Below are positions 25,182 through 33,547 of a stretch of 64,000 nucleotides of DNA, piece after piece. Below the pieces are notes generated by a model. That model had not been told where the DNA came from. It saw only the letters and a program-made list of their open reading frames with translations, and did no database searches. The stretch is from an uncultured Flavobacteriaceae bacterium (GTDB lineage: Bacteria; Bacteroidota; Bacteroidia; Flavobacteriales; Flavobacteriaceae), in the NCBI GenBank assembly GCA_947500385.1, contig CANMSA010000013.1, forward strand, positions 124,001-188,000, given 5' to 3'. Position 1 is the first letter of the stretch. Each line of letters begins with the position of its first letter. A program made the translations under genes and the position numbers.

Positions 25182-25634
25182 ATGGAACGTATTACCTACC
25201 AAGACATGCCCGCAGGAATGTTCGACATGCTAATGAATGCAGAGAAATTCATAGCCAATTCTTCTTTAGACCATCGATTAATGGGCTTGATGAAGCTCCG
25301 CGCCTCTCAAATGAACGGCTGCGCCTATTGCGTAGATATGCATTACAAGGAGCTTGTGCACCTCGGTGAAAGTGATTTACGGCTATCTTCTTTATGTGTT
25401 TGGGAAGAGACCCCCTATTTCTCCGAAAAAGAGCGGGCGGCACTTTTTTTTACAGAGACAGGTACCCAAATCAACCATAAACCCTTTCCCGATACCATAT
25501 TCGACATGGTGGACACTTTTTTTACCAAAAAGGAAATAGCCTTTTTGAGTCTGGTGGTGACCCAAATAAATACTTGGAATAGGCTGATGAAAATATTTCG
25601 AACACCCCCCGGGGAGTATCAGGTGAAACAATAG
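25182..25634 (+). CDS. Carboxymuconolactone decarboxylase/AhpD-like protein
   Basis: This 150-residue helical protein has the AhpD-type redox centre Cys47-Ala-Tyr-Cys50 with His in CAYCVDMHYKEL. The preceding helix LDHRLMGLMKLRASQMNGC is diagnostic of the carboxymuconolactone decarboxylase superfamily. Proteins with CxxC in this family are alkylhydroperoxidase-like disulfide reductants or peroxidases, here probably protecting against peroxides in the cytosol. It follows a Crp/Fnr regulator and carries a palindromic operator. Confidence 0.9.
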   Translation: MERITYQDMPAGMFDMLMNAEKFIANSSLDHRLMGLMKLRASQMNGCAYCVDMHYKELVHLGESDLRLSSLCVWEETPYFSEKERAALFFTETGTQINHKPFPDTIFDMVDTFFTKKEIAFLSLVVTQINTWNRLMKIFRTPPGEYQVKQ

Positions 25635-25655
25635 ATCTAGAAAGCATGAAATACT

Positions 25656-26003
25656 TTGAACAATGCTTCAAAAGATATATGGTTCACCGTAGTAACCCAT
25701 AACACCCCAATAGCAATTGGATACTGTGCTCCTGAAAGACTTACGGAAGGTACCTATAACTTGTATGCGATTGCCGTACACAAAGATTTTCAGGGCAAGG
25801 GTGTAGGAAAACAAATGATGCACTACATAGCGACCAAGCTACGAGAAAATGGAAATCGAATCATACTGGTAGAAACCTCGGGCAAGACCGAATTTGAGCG
25901 TACCAGAACGTTTTATCGCAAATGCCATTATATAGAACAGGCCACTATTCCCGAGTTTTATGACAAGGATGATGACAAAATAATATTCTGGAAGCGTTTA
26001 TAA
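25656..26003 (+). CDS. GNAT acetyltransferase, N-terminally truncated, possibly frameshifted
   Basis: The 115 residues cover only the last two thirds of a GNAT domain: DIWFTVVTHNTPIAIGYCAPERL, then YNLYAIAVHKDFQGKGVGKQMM (acetyl-CoA loop QGKGVGK) and FYRKCHYIEQATIPEFYD. Relatives have about 45 further residues at the N-terminus. An ATG with a good upstream context at 25646 reads MKYFEQ in another frame and would join this frame if one T near 25663 were missing; the current start would be TTG at 25656. It looks like a gene damaged by an N-terminal deletion, perhaps still expressed. It lies 20 bases after the AhpD-like gene. Confidence 0.6.
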   Translation: MNNASKDIWFTVVTHNTPIAIGYCAPERLTEGTYNLYAIAVHKDFQGKGVGKQMMHYIATKLRENGNRIILVETSGKTEFERTRTFYRKCHYIEQATIPEFYDKDDDKIIFWKRL

Positions 26004-26121
26004 AACAACCGGCGCTTGCATGCTGTGTATCAAAGCAATTAAGAATCCTATTATTTTACTAACTTCGAAGAATCGCTTTCTTGCGAAGAACCGGTTTTCG
26101 TTAAATGATATCGTCGTTGCC

Positions 26122-26601
26122 ATGGCACCATTCAACTACCTAAATAAAATAAAAAAAGGGCTTTTTACGGTAGCTCCTTTCACAGTGCTATACCTATTAA
26201 TTGGTTGTAAAAATACGCCTAGCCAAACAGAGATGGAGCAATGGAAGGCAGAAGTAGTGGCGGTAGAAAAGGAATTTAATGATATGGCCCAAGAGAAAGG
26301 CCTGGCAGAAGCATTTGCATATTTCGCGGCAGAGGACGGGGTCATCAAGAGGAATAGAAAAATAGTACAGGGAAAGATGGCTATCAGGGAATGGTATAAG
26401 AAAGATGTTCGTCCCAATGAATCCCTGACATGGAAGCCGACTTTCGTAGCCGTTGGCAATGCCGGTGATTTGGCATATACCTATGGGGATTATGTTTTTA
26501 CGGCTATTGATTCTAGCGGGGTGAAGAAGGAAAGTAAGGGCATCTTTCACACGGTATGGAAAAGACAGACAGATGGTCGTTGGAAATTTGTTTGGGATTA
26601 A
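26122..26601 (+). CDS. NTF2-like (DUF4440/SnoaL-type) lipoprotein
   Basis: The 159-residue protein has a basic tip and lipobox (VLYLLIGC, Cys about residue 30), then an NTF2-like domain: KEFNDMAQEKGLAEAFAYFAAEDGV, MAIREWYKKD, and GDLAYTYGDYVFT ending FHTVWKRQTDGRWKFVWD. This is a DUF4440-type domain on the envelope. The frame is open further upstream, but the ATG at 26122 precedes the signal. TAACTTCG at 26060-26067 resembles a -7 element. The next lipoprotein gene begins 21 bases downstream. Confidence 0.85.
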   Translation: MAPFNYLNKIKKGLFTVAPFTVLYLLIGCKNTPSQTEMEQWKAEVVAVEKEFNDMAQEKGLAEAFAYFAAEDGVIKRNRKIVQGKMAIREWYKKDVRPNESLTWKPTFVAVGNAGDLAYTYGDYVFTAIDSSGVKKESKGIFHTVWKRQTDGRWKFVWD

Positions 26602-26621
26602 TCAAATCAAAGAACAGTGCG

Positions 26622-27179
26622 ATGTATACAATCAAAAAAACCGGGGGGGCATTCGCTATGATGCTCCTTTTTTTATCTTCTTGTCAAACTCCTCAAAAAA
26701 CCAGTGCAGGCTGGCAAAAGGTTTTCAAAAACAGCCCTACGGGAGAAGCGGTCTTTGGTGATAAATCAAAACTCATTGATGCCGTACGATTAGGGTACCC
26801 TATCCGGGTTGGTTGGGGTAGCAATCGTGTAGAGCATGTTGCCGAAGCAGCATTTCTAACTATTTTTGAAGGAGAAGAAGTATTTGCCCAAACCCGCACA
26901 ATCATAGGGCAAGCCCCTCGAATTGACGGAGATTCGCTTAAGGTACGGTTTCGAATGCAAAATCATTGGACCAAAATGGCCGGTACCAACGGCTATTCTT
27001 CAGGATTCATGACCGATTATTTTAAGGATAGTATTACCGGTGGTGGTATGGACAGATACACGGCAACGACCTGGTACGTGCTATATCCGGAACACCAATT
27101 AGAAATAGAAGCACTACCCTTATGGAGAAAAGAATCTCCCAACTGGGAGCCGTGGGAGAAAAAGAAGCATAGCGATTGA
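26622..27179 (+). CDS. Lipoprotein of unknown function
   Basis: The 185-residue protein has a lipoprotein signal (AFAMMLLFLSSC) and a compact domain that I do not recognise. Visible parts are GYPIRVGWGSNRVEHVAEAAFLTIFEGEEVFAQ and many aromatic residues toward the end (TATTWYVLYPEHQLEIEALPLWRKESPNWEPWEKKK). The start at 26622 is preferred over an earlier frame extension that runs into the preceding gene. It lies 21 bases after the NTF2-like lipoprotein and 10 bases before an AraC gene, so the three are probably one transcript. Confidence 0.65.
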   Translation: MYTIKKTGGAFAMMLLFLSSCQTPQKTSAGWQKVFKNSPTGEAVFGDKSKLIDAVRLGYPIRVGWGSNRVEHVAEAAFLTIFEGEEVFAQTRTIIGQAPRIDGDSLKVRFRMQNHWTKMAGTNGYSSGFMTDYFKDSITGGGMDRYTATTWYVLYPEHQLEIEALPLWRKESPNWEPWEKKKHSD

Positions 27180-27188
27180 AATTACCAA

Positions 27189-28031
27189 ATGGAAGCAATA
27201 CAATTACCAGATGCATTGCCACTTATCGAAACGAACGATCTTAACGTATTCGATTATCGGAATTCTCAAGAAAGTATCAAACAAATGGTTGCTTTATCGC
27301 AACATACTTTCAGCTTTTTAATGGAAGGAAGTAAAGAGGTCTTTTCGGATAAAGCAGTGATATCCATTCAAAACACCCACTTCTTACTGATGAAAGCAGG
27401 GCATTGTTTAATGACTGAAAAGCTTCCTCATCAAGATGCGGATTATAGAAGTCTGTTGTTCTTTTTCTCGACCGATGCGCTTTTGTCATTTGCTAAAAAA
27501 CATGCCATACAGGCAACGACCGATTCACCCCGGGAGCAGGTCTATGCTTTGCAATACGATGATTATCTGGAATCATTTGTGAAAGGCCTCCTTGATATCG
27601 GAAAACTTGCCCCTAGGATTCGATCAAAACTGCTTACGGTAAAGTTTGAAGAGCTTTTGTTGTATTTGGTGGAGACCAACAATGCCCATTTTTTAGATTC
27701 GCTATTGTCCGGTAAAACACCCCATGAGCTACAACACTTTATCCAAATTGTTGAAGCCAATAAACTGAACAAACTAACACTAAAAGAACTGTCCTTTTTA
27801 GCACATATGAGTTTGTCAACCTTTAAACGAACCTTTGAGAAGCACTTTCAAAGTCCACCTAGCAGATGGTTTCAAGAGAAAAGACTGGAACACGCGGCCT
27901 TTCTATTAAAGTATAGATCTATGCGGCCTTCCGATATATTCGAAGATATCGGTTATGAAACGCTTTCGAATTTTATACACGCATTCAAGGGAAAATTTGG
28001 CACAACCCCAAAACAGTATCAAAACAATTGA
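27189..28031 (+). CDS. AraC family transcriptional regulator
   Basis: The 280-residue protein has a non-cupin-like sensor half (AVISIQNTHFLLMKAGHCLMTEK) and a C-terminal AraC domain: LTLKELSFLAHMSLSTFKRTFEKHF and SDIFEDIGYETLSNFIHAFKGKFGTTPKQY. It is close in length and layout to the AraC gene at 13780, suggesting paralogues. The PEBP gene that follows after 87 bases has an exact -7 element and is its likely target. Confidence 0.9.
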   Translation: MEAIQLPDALPLIETNDLNVFDYRNSQESIKQMVALSQHTFSFLMEGSKEVFSDKAVISIQNTHFLLMKAGHCLMTEKLPHQDADYRSLLFFFSTDALLSFAKKHAIQATTDSPREQVYALQYDDYLESFVKGLLDIGKLAPRIRSKLLTVKFEELLLYLVETNNAHFLDSLLSGKTPHELQHFIQIVEANKLNKLTLKELSFLAHMSLSTFKRTFEKHFQSPPSRWFQEKRLEHAAFLLKYRSMRPSDIFEDIGYETLSNFIHAFKGKFGTTPKQYQNN

Positions 28032-28086
28032 ACTTTTAGCAATACTTTTTGAACTGAAAAGGTAATGAGGTTACAACGGACTCCCT

Positions 28087-28094
28087 TAGCTTTG
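28087..28094 (+). promoter_or_regulatory. Consensus -7 promoter element for PEBP gene
   Basis: TAGCTTTG matches TAnnTTTG exactly, 25 bases before the ATG. No TTG lies at the standard -33 distance, consistent with a promoter that needs an activator such as the adjacent AraC protein. Confidence 0.5.
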
Positions 28095-28118
28095 CATCAA
28101 TAATTTAATATCATAACA

Positions 28119-28673
28119 ATGAAAAAAAGACACTTTATTTTAGCTGTAGCGGCAATGGTATCAAGTACCATATTTGCCCAAAATACCTTTACGCTTTCCA
28201 GCGCAAACCTGGGCGGAGAAGCGACTATCGATCAAGAGTTCAACGGATTTGGATGTACCGGTAAAAATGAATCACCTCAATTATCTTGGGAGAATGCCCC
28301 CGAAGGAACCAAGAGTTTTGCCATTACCATGTACGACCCGGATGCCCCCACCGGCAGTGGTTGGTGGCACTGGTTGGTATTCGATATTCCTTCGGATACC
28401 AAGGAACTAAAAGCGGGTGCCGGAAACGTCTCTTTGAACTTAACCCCGGAAGGAGCCATTCAAAGCATCACGGATTATGGCGCACAGGGGTATGGCGGAC
28501 CCTGCCCACCTCCCGGCCATGGTCTTCACCAATATATCATTACCGTGTATGCGTTGAAAACCGACAAATTGGGCCTCGACGAAAATGCGAACGCCGCGGT
28601 CGTCGGATACTACCTTTGGAACAATACCATCGCCAAGGCCAGTATCGTCGCCTACTATCAAAGAAAAGAGTAA
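28119..28673 (+). CDS. Exported YbhB/YbcL-type PEBP (Raf kinase inhibitor-like) protein
   Basis: The 184-residue protein has a signal peptide (FILAVAAMVSSTIFAQ) and a phosphatidylethanolamine-binding-protein fold: GFGCTGKNESPQLSWENAPEGTKSFAITMYDPDAP (DPDxP anion-site motif), WHWLVFDIP and GGPCPPPGHGLHQYIITVYAL (GxHxY-type motif). The bacterial YbhB/YbcL branch is periplasmic; the ligand is unknown. It is preceded by an AraC regulator and followed by a strong terminator. Confidence 0.92.
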   Translation: MKKRHFILAVAAMVSSTIFAQNTFTLSSANLGGEATIDQEFNGFGCTGKNESPQLSWENAPEGTKSFAITMYDPDAPTGSGWWHWLVFDIPSDTKELKAGAGNVSLNLTPEGAIQSITDYGAQGYGGPCPPPGHGLHQYIITVYALKTDKLGLDENANAAVVGYYLWNNTIAKASIVAYYQRKE

Positions 28674-28700
28674 GCATATGTAAGGTAACTGTGAAAAATA

Positions 28701-28732
28701 AAAGGTGCAATCGATAAAATTGCACCTTTTTT
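28701..28732 (+). terminator. Intrinsic terminator after PEBP gene
   Basis: AAAGGTGCAAT pairs perfectly with ATTGCACCTTT (11 bp), followed by a TTTTTT run. Confidence 0.9.
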
Positions 28733-28795
28733 ATTCACTTTACATACCTTTAAAAAGGGAATGTATAAGCTTTTTTAAAAAACAAATAACCGGCT

Positions 28796-30313
28796 ATGGC
28801 ACGACCAACATACCTTCGTTCATTGAGTGGTCCCAAAGAAAAGGGAATGCTCATTTTACTAGTGTTACTATGGCAACTAAGTTGTACTAATGAAACCGCT
28901 GTGGAGCCTAGCCCTACACAACAGTTTGCTACGGAGCTGACCCAATTGAAAGACTATTTCAAAATACCGGGATTGGTAACGGTCATTGAACAAGATGGGA
29001 AAATCATGTATGAAAGCTACTTAGGCCAAGCGGACATTGATAGCAACACTAAAGTAGATGCGACCACCCTTTTTCCCGTGGCTTCCTTAACAAAGGTTTT
29101 TTCCGGAATTCTTGCGGTTCGTCTGGAAGAACAGGGAAAAATAAGCCTGGATGCCCCGGTAAAAAACTTCCTACCCGCGGCAAACCTACCGGATTCCGTG
29201 CAGGTCAAGCATCTTTTATCCCATACCTCCCAAGGGGAAATAGGTTCCCAATTCTATTATAGTTCAAGGTTTGGTCTTTTGACCCAGGTGCTGGAAAAGG
29301 CGACAAACAGGTCTTTTTCCGAACTAATGCATGAAGAAATCTTTGTACCACTGCAACTGGAAGATACATTTCTATTAAAAGATTCTACCCAATTGGCAAA
29401 CTCTGGAAAACGGATCGCCACCCCATATCGATTGGAAGAAGATATTGAAAAAGGTTCCGTAGAGTACGGTTATTCGGCCTCCGCAGGTATTGTATCAAAC
29501 CCAAGGGATTTACTAAAACTAAGCCATGCTTTGGATTCAGAGGTATTGTTAACGGCAGCAAGCCGAAAAAAAATGACATCTCCCTTTAAAGACAACCTAC
29601 CGTATGGGTATGGGATTTTCACACAAAAAATAGAAGGGGTGCCCGTTTTATGGGCATATGGGCAGTATGATTGCTATGCAAGTCTGTTTGTTAAAATACC
29701 CTCGAAAAATTGTACACTTATTATCTTCGCAAACAATAACGTAATGAACGATGCGGCACGCCTGATCTACGGAGATCTTACCGCTTCCTTATTTGCATTG
29801 AGTTTTTTAAAGAATTTTATTCTGGACAGGCCGAAGACAACATTGATCCAAAAGCCCGATTCCATTGTTTTCAATACATCACACCCGGAATTTCAGCGGA
29901 AGGTACTATTGGCGCAGGCACTTTCCGCTTCATTTATGGCCCGATATGAACCTCAAAAACGAAACACCAGTAGCGCGCTGCTTGAAAGCGTTTTTAAGAA
30001 AGAGCCTAATTACTTGGAGTACGCAAATCTTACTCTCCTGCACAACCTGTCCTTTCTAAAAGATGTAGCTTTTTTTATGGAATTAGGGGAGTTAAAGACG
30101 TTCGATGTCCCATTACGGCAAATTGGTAACAAACTGCTACGAGATACCCCCAACAATCCGTATGCACATGCCTACTTGGGAACTTTCTATGACCGGAAAG
30201 GAGCTATTGAAAAAGCGGAATACCATTTTAGGGCCATTGTGGAGAACGAGAACTTCTCGAGGAACTGGTATACCGTGGAAGCCGAGGATTGGCTAAAAGA
30301 ACGAATGGAGTAA
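28796..30313 (+). CDS. Serine hydrolase (beta-lactamase-fold) lipoprotein
   Basis: The 505-residue protein has a lipobox (LLVLLWQLSC, Cys about residue 30) and a beta-lactamase-fold domain with S97-L-T-K100 and LLSHTSQG. The second motif is YSS (YYSSRFGLLTQVLEK) and the third region reads WAYGQYDCYAS, so the HGG-type motif is altered. The C-terminal third is helical and ends with a TPR-like repeat (NPYAHAYLGTFYDRKGAIEKAEYHF). It should be an envelope-anchored hydrolase with unknown substrate. A later ATG at 28847 could also start the signal, but the longer start keeps the basic N-tip. Confidence 0.88.
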   Translation: MARPTYLRSLSGPKEKGMLILLVLLWQLSCTNETAVEPSPTQQFATELTQLKDYFKIPGLVTVIEQDGKIMYESYLGQADIDSNTKVDATTLFPVASLTKVFSGILAVRLEEQGKISLDAPVKNFLPAANLPDSVQVKHLLSHTSQGEIGSQFYYSSRFGLLTQVLEKATNRSFSELMHEEIFVPLQLEDTFLLKDSTQLANSGKRIATPYRLEEDIEKGSVEYGYSASAGIVSNPRDLLKLSHALDSEVLLTAASRKKMTSPFKDNLPYGYGIFTQKIEGVPVLWAYGQYDCYASLFVKIPSKNCTLIIFANNNVMNDAARLIYGDLTASLFALSFLKNFILDRPKTTLIQKPDSIVFNTSHPEFQRKVLLAQALSASFMARYEPQKRNTSSALLESVFKKEPNYLEYANLTLLHNLSFLKDVAFFMELGELKTFDVPLRQIGNKLLRDTPNNPYAHAYLGTFYDRKGAIEKAEYHFRAIVENENFSRNWYTVEAEDWLKERME

Positions 30314-30399
30314 CCTACGACATACCATGCCGAAAGGTGGTTGGCCGGTATCCAAGTACCCTGATCCATAATGTAAACCTGAGGCGATGAAAATGATGG

Positions 30400-30792
30400 T
30401 TAGTTCGGTGCATTGCGCCATTGTTGTAGACCAAATACCCCCACGATCAGCGCCACTATGGCAATCGTCCAATACCCTGTAGTTGTCAAACCACTAGGAG
30501 GGGCAAACAGAAACGACATACTCCCCAATACCCAGGCAAAATCCATGCTGGAAATAAGATAGATCAATTGTTTTGTCCGTACGGAACGCAGCAATACCCA
30601 TCCTATAAAACCGGCAAACAACAACAGCCCAATTCCTATACTTGGGAGCATTGCATCATCGCGAATTCCCAATACACCTGCTAAACGAGCATTAAAACAG
30701 ATCATGACCAGAGCGCTTCCGGTTGAAAAAAGAGCGTTTGTAAGAAGCCACTTTTCAAGGGGCCTACCCTTTAGCGTTTTCATAGTATTCAT
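30400..30792 (-). CDS. Four-helix membrane protein, unknown function
   Basis: The 130-residue protein has four hydrophobic stretches (for example LLTNALFSTGSALVMICFNARL, MLPSIGIGLLLFAGFIGWVLL, LIYLISSMDFAWVLGSMSFLF and YWTIAIVALIVGVFGL). The DFAWVLGS segment resembles the small membrane proteins annotated as hypothetical or SPW-like in Bacteroidota. The MNTMKTLKGRPLEKW start is chosen; an earlier frame extension to 30894 is polar and would overlap the promoter of the divergent AraC gene. Divergence suggests that the AraC protein controls it. Confidence 0.65.
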   Translation of the reverse strand: MNTMKTLKGRPLEKWLLTNALFSTGSALVMICFNARLAGVLGIRDDAMLPSIGIGLLLFAGFIGWVLLRSVRTKQLIYLISSMDFAWVLGSMSFLFAPPSGLTTTGYWTIAIVALIVGVFGLQQWRNAPN

Positions 30793-30915
30793 AAACAAGC
30801 GATTTACCGACAAAAATATCTCGACTTCCCCATAAAAAGCCAATCTTTGCCGCCAACCAACTGAGATATCGCGCCAAAAATGTTTCTTTTTCAAAATCTA
30901 TGCATACATTGAAAC

Positions 30916-31947
30916 ATGGATGGAAAAATTATTGCTACCTCGATTTTGACCGGTTGGGTTCAATTTGCGCATCAACAGGGTATTGCTACCGGGTCGGTGC
31001 TACAGCACTTGGGTTTACAGCGAAACGATACCATGGTTCCTTTTGAAAAGTTTGGCATATTTGCGGCTTGGTTGATGCAAAAAACGGGCAACGATCAAAT
31101 TGGGATACGATTGGGCGAACAAGCCAGTCTGGCAGCTCTGGGAATCGTAGGGCAACTGATTCAGTCAAGTAGAACAATTCAAGAAGCTATTACGCAAGCA
31201 TGTACCTTTTTTGAATTGATCAGCAATGTAATACAACTAAATTGTAGTAGTGCCGGAAAAAAAGTATCGCTGGTGTTTGTGGTAGATTCCGAATGCTATC
31301 ACAGGTTCCCAAAGGTATGCCGGCAGGTTTTAATCAGTACCATGGCCTTTGCTTACAAGGAAATCCACTTTTTAACCCTACAGCAGTATAGACCTCTTGA
31401 AATGCAGTGGGGCTTCCCCATAACAGATTCGGAACCGTTAGCTACCCTTTTCAATTGCCCGATATCCCATAAAAGCAATAAAAATCAATTGATTTTCGAC
31501 AGCGCCATTCTTGAGAAAAAAATCAACTATTCAGACTACGAACTCATGCTACATATCGAAAAACTTGCCTGCAATCGCTTGGCGGCAAGACAGTATGAAG
31601 ATACATTGTCCGATCGGGTAAAAACCATTGTTTATAAACTGATGGAAGTTGGTTTCCCAAAAATACAGACCATCGCGTTGCAATTAAACATGTCGGAAAG
31701 GAGTTTGCAGCGGAGGTTGAAAAAAGAAAATACCTCGTATTCACTCCTGCTCACAGCGATTAAAAAATCGGTGGCCATTGAATACTTGAGTAAAAACTTG
31801 AGTGTCAAAGAAACCACCTATTTACTTGGGTATTCCGAACCAAGTGCCTTTATAAGCGCCTTTGTGGGTTGGTTCGGAAAGTCGCCCCAGCAATATAAAA
31901 GAGAGGAGTCGGCAAGGTTACAAGCAAGCCCTTCTTCGAAGAAATAA
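30916..31947 (+). CDS. AraC family regulator with arabinose-binding-domain-type N-terminus
   Basis: The 343-residue protein has an N-terminal domain of the AraC_binding_2/Arabinose_bd type found in OruR/GbdR-like regulators (GWVQFAHQQGIATGSVLQHLG and DQIGIRLGEQASLAALGIVGQLIQSS). Its C-terminal HTH pair includes IQTIALQLNMSERSLQRRLKKE and VKETTYLLGYSEPSAFISAFVGWFGKSP. This is a different AraC subfamily from the other four in the window. It is divergent from a small membrane protein (123 bases between starts) and is followed by a 298-base gap before another four-helix membrane protein. Confidence 0.92.
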   Translation: MDGKIIATSILTGWVQFAHQQGIATGSVLQHLGLQRNDTMVPFEKFGIFAAWLMQKTGNDQIGIRLGEQASLAALGIVGQLIQSSRTIQEAITQACTFFELISNVIQLNCSSAGKKVSLVFVVDSECYHRFPKVCRQVLISTMAFAYKEIHFLTLQQYRPLEMQWGFPITDSEPLATLFNCPISHKSNKNQLIFDSAILEKKINYSDYELMLHIEKLACNRLAARQYEDTLSDRVKTIVYKLMEVGFPKIQTIALQLNMSERSLQRRLKKENTSYSLLLTAIKKSVAIEYLSKNLSVKETTYLLGYSEPSAFISAFVGWFGKSPQQYKREESARLQASPSSKK

Positions 31948-32245
31948 GGGAGCACATCGCAAGGACATAACCGGTAAAAAAAGCGTCGAAAATGAAATAG
32001 ATGCAATATTCATGAAATTTCTGTATTTTCAGTACGCAAACAAGGCATAATGAAATGAACTCCTCTTGAGTTGTTGTTTACAACCGAGAATGAAGGCGTT
32101 TGTGCCGTAATGAAGCTATTTTTTGGTTAGATAGCCCTAGCTACGGGAGCTAAAAATGTCATAATTACGGTGCAACATGCGAAATTCGTAGGTAAGGGAA
32201 CAACTCAAGGCTGGTTCAATTTACGAATCGTGTTAAAGAATATAT

Positions 32246-32665
32246 ATGAACACTACCTTACGAAATGTGCTGGCCGTTATTGCGGGTATCGTAGTCGGGA
32301 GCATCGTCAACATGGGAATTGTGAACCTCAGCGGTACGCTAATACCTCCGCCAGAAGGGGTTGATATGACGGATCTAGATAGTATGAAAGCATCTTTTCA
32401 CCTATTTGAACCGCGCCATTTTATACTACCGTTTGTGGCACACGCGCTAGGAACACTGATTGGTGCATTGGTCGCCGGGCTGATAGGCGTACATCATAAA
32501 ATGAAAGTTGCGCTAAGTGTCGGTATCTTCTTTTTACTAGGAGGAATCGCCAGTGTTTTAATGCTTCCCTCCCCCACTTGGTTTACCGTGTTAGATCTCA
32601 GCTGTGCATACCTTCCCATGGGATGGCTTGGTGGAAAGTGGGCTTTTAGTCGTGCGAATAAGTGA
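32246..32665 (+). CDS. Four-helix membrane protein, unknown function
   Basis: The 139-residue protein has four membrane helices, the first starting LRNVLAVIAGIVVGSIVNMGIV, then an extracytoplasmic loop with VDMTDLDSMKASFHLFEPRHFI, then three further helices ending WLGGKWAF. It resembles small Gly-rich inner-membrane proteins annotated as hypothetical in Flavobacteriaceae. Upstream (31948-32245) I see no gene, only a few short inverted repeats; the transcript probably starts in that gap. Confidence 0.7.
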   Translation: MNTTLRNVLAVIAGIVVGSIVNMGIVNLSGTLIPPPEGVDMTDLDSMKASFHLFEPRHFILPFVAHALGTLIGALVAGLIGVHHKMKVALSVGIFFLLGGIASVLMLPSPTWFTVLDLSCAYLPMGWLGGKWAFSRANK

Positions 32666-32729
32666 AATAAGAAAACGACGAAGCGCTTACTCCCGATCTA
32701 TTTGAAAACCTCGTTTTAAACAGACCAAC

Positions 32730-33380
32730 ATGATCCCATTATTAAAAACAGCACTTCAAAATAGAGAAGAAGAAAAGGTAATTTCATTCCTTACTGACAA
32801 CCCACAGTCGCTTGGTATGGAAGACGAAAACGGCAGTTCGGGTTTGATGCTGATCGCGTATAGCGGACTCGAAAAAGCCTTCAAACATGCCATTTCCCTA
32901 AAAAAAGACTTTAGTTTTCACGAAGCGATCGTTTGCGGAAGAATAGAAGAGCTCTCCACAGATGATTCGACTGCTATGGTGAACACCCATTCAAAAGATG
33001 GTTTTAGCCCATTATCCTTGGCGGCGTTTTTCAACCGGAATGCTATAGCCGCGTTGTTGCTTGCGAAGGGTGCGGATCCCGATCTAGCGGCCATTAACCC
33101 TACAAAAGTAACCGCACTTCACTCTGCCGTTGCAAAAGAAAATTACGAACTGTGTGCACAACTAATAGCGAAAGGGGCCGATGTCAATGCGGTTCAAATA
33201 CAACAGGTTACCCCGTTGCATTCGGCCGTTCATCGCGGAAATTTGGAATTGGCCAAACTCCTGATTGAAAATGGGGCCAATGGCTCCCTTCAAATGGACA
33301 ATGGAGATACACCCCTCGCAATAGCGAAAAGAGAAGGGCATACAAGTCTTGAGGAATTTTTGCTAGCTGTGCAATCGTAA
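32730..33380 (+). CDS. Ankyrin repeat protein
   Basis: The 216-residue protein has a helical N-terminus and about four ankyrin repeats in the second half (GFSPLSLAAFFNRNAIAALLLAKGADPD, VTALHSAVAKENYELCAQLIAKGADVN, VTPLHSAVHRGNLELAKLLIENGAN and DTPLAIAKREGHTSLEEFLL). It has no signal peptide, so it is cytosolic and probably mediates protein-protein contacts. A similar protein is common in Flavobacteriaceae beside stress genes; its partner is unknown. Confidence 0.9.
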   Translation: MIPLLKTALQNREEEKVISFLTDNPQSLGMEDENGSSGLMLIAYSGLEKAFKHAISLKKDFSFHEAIVCGRIEELSTDDSTAMVNTHSKDGFSPLSLAAFFNRNAIAALLLAKGADPDLAAINPTKVTALHSAVAKENYELCAQLIAKGADVNAVQIQQVTPLHSAVHRGNLELAKLLIENGANGSLQMDNGDTPLAIAKREGHTSLEEFLLAVQS

Positions 33381-33500
33381 TACCCCTCTCCGTGTATCCC
33401 GACCTCATCTTGTTTCCCATCGTCCGCTAAAAATATATGCCGATTAAATTTATGCTACCAGATTGTTTTGGGAATACCAATCTCTACAACATTCCCATTT

Positions 33501-33531
33501 TTGGTATCATCGGATGACAATGGTAACTTTG
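33501..33531 (+). promoter_or_regulatory. Consensus Bacteroidota promoter for DUF294 gene
   Basis: TTG (33501-33503), 20 bases, TAACTTTG (33524-33531), an exact fit to TTG-N(17-23)-TAnnTTTG. Transcription would start near 33538, ten bases before the ATG, giving a very short leader. Confidence 0.75.
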
Positions 33532-33547
33532 ACTTTAAATTGCGTCA

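Noticed and set aside
31948-32245. tRNA or mobile-element terminus in the gap after the AraC gene
   Set aside because: There is no TPsiC-arm or D-arm motif and no terminal repeat or target-site duplication.
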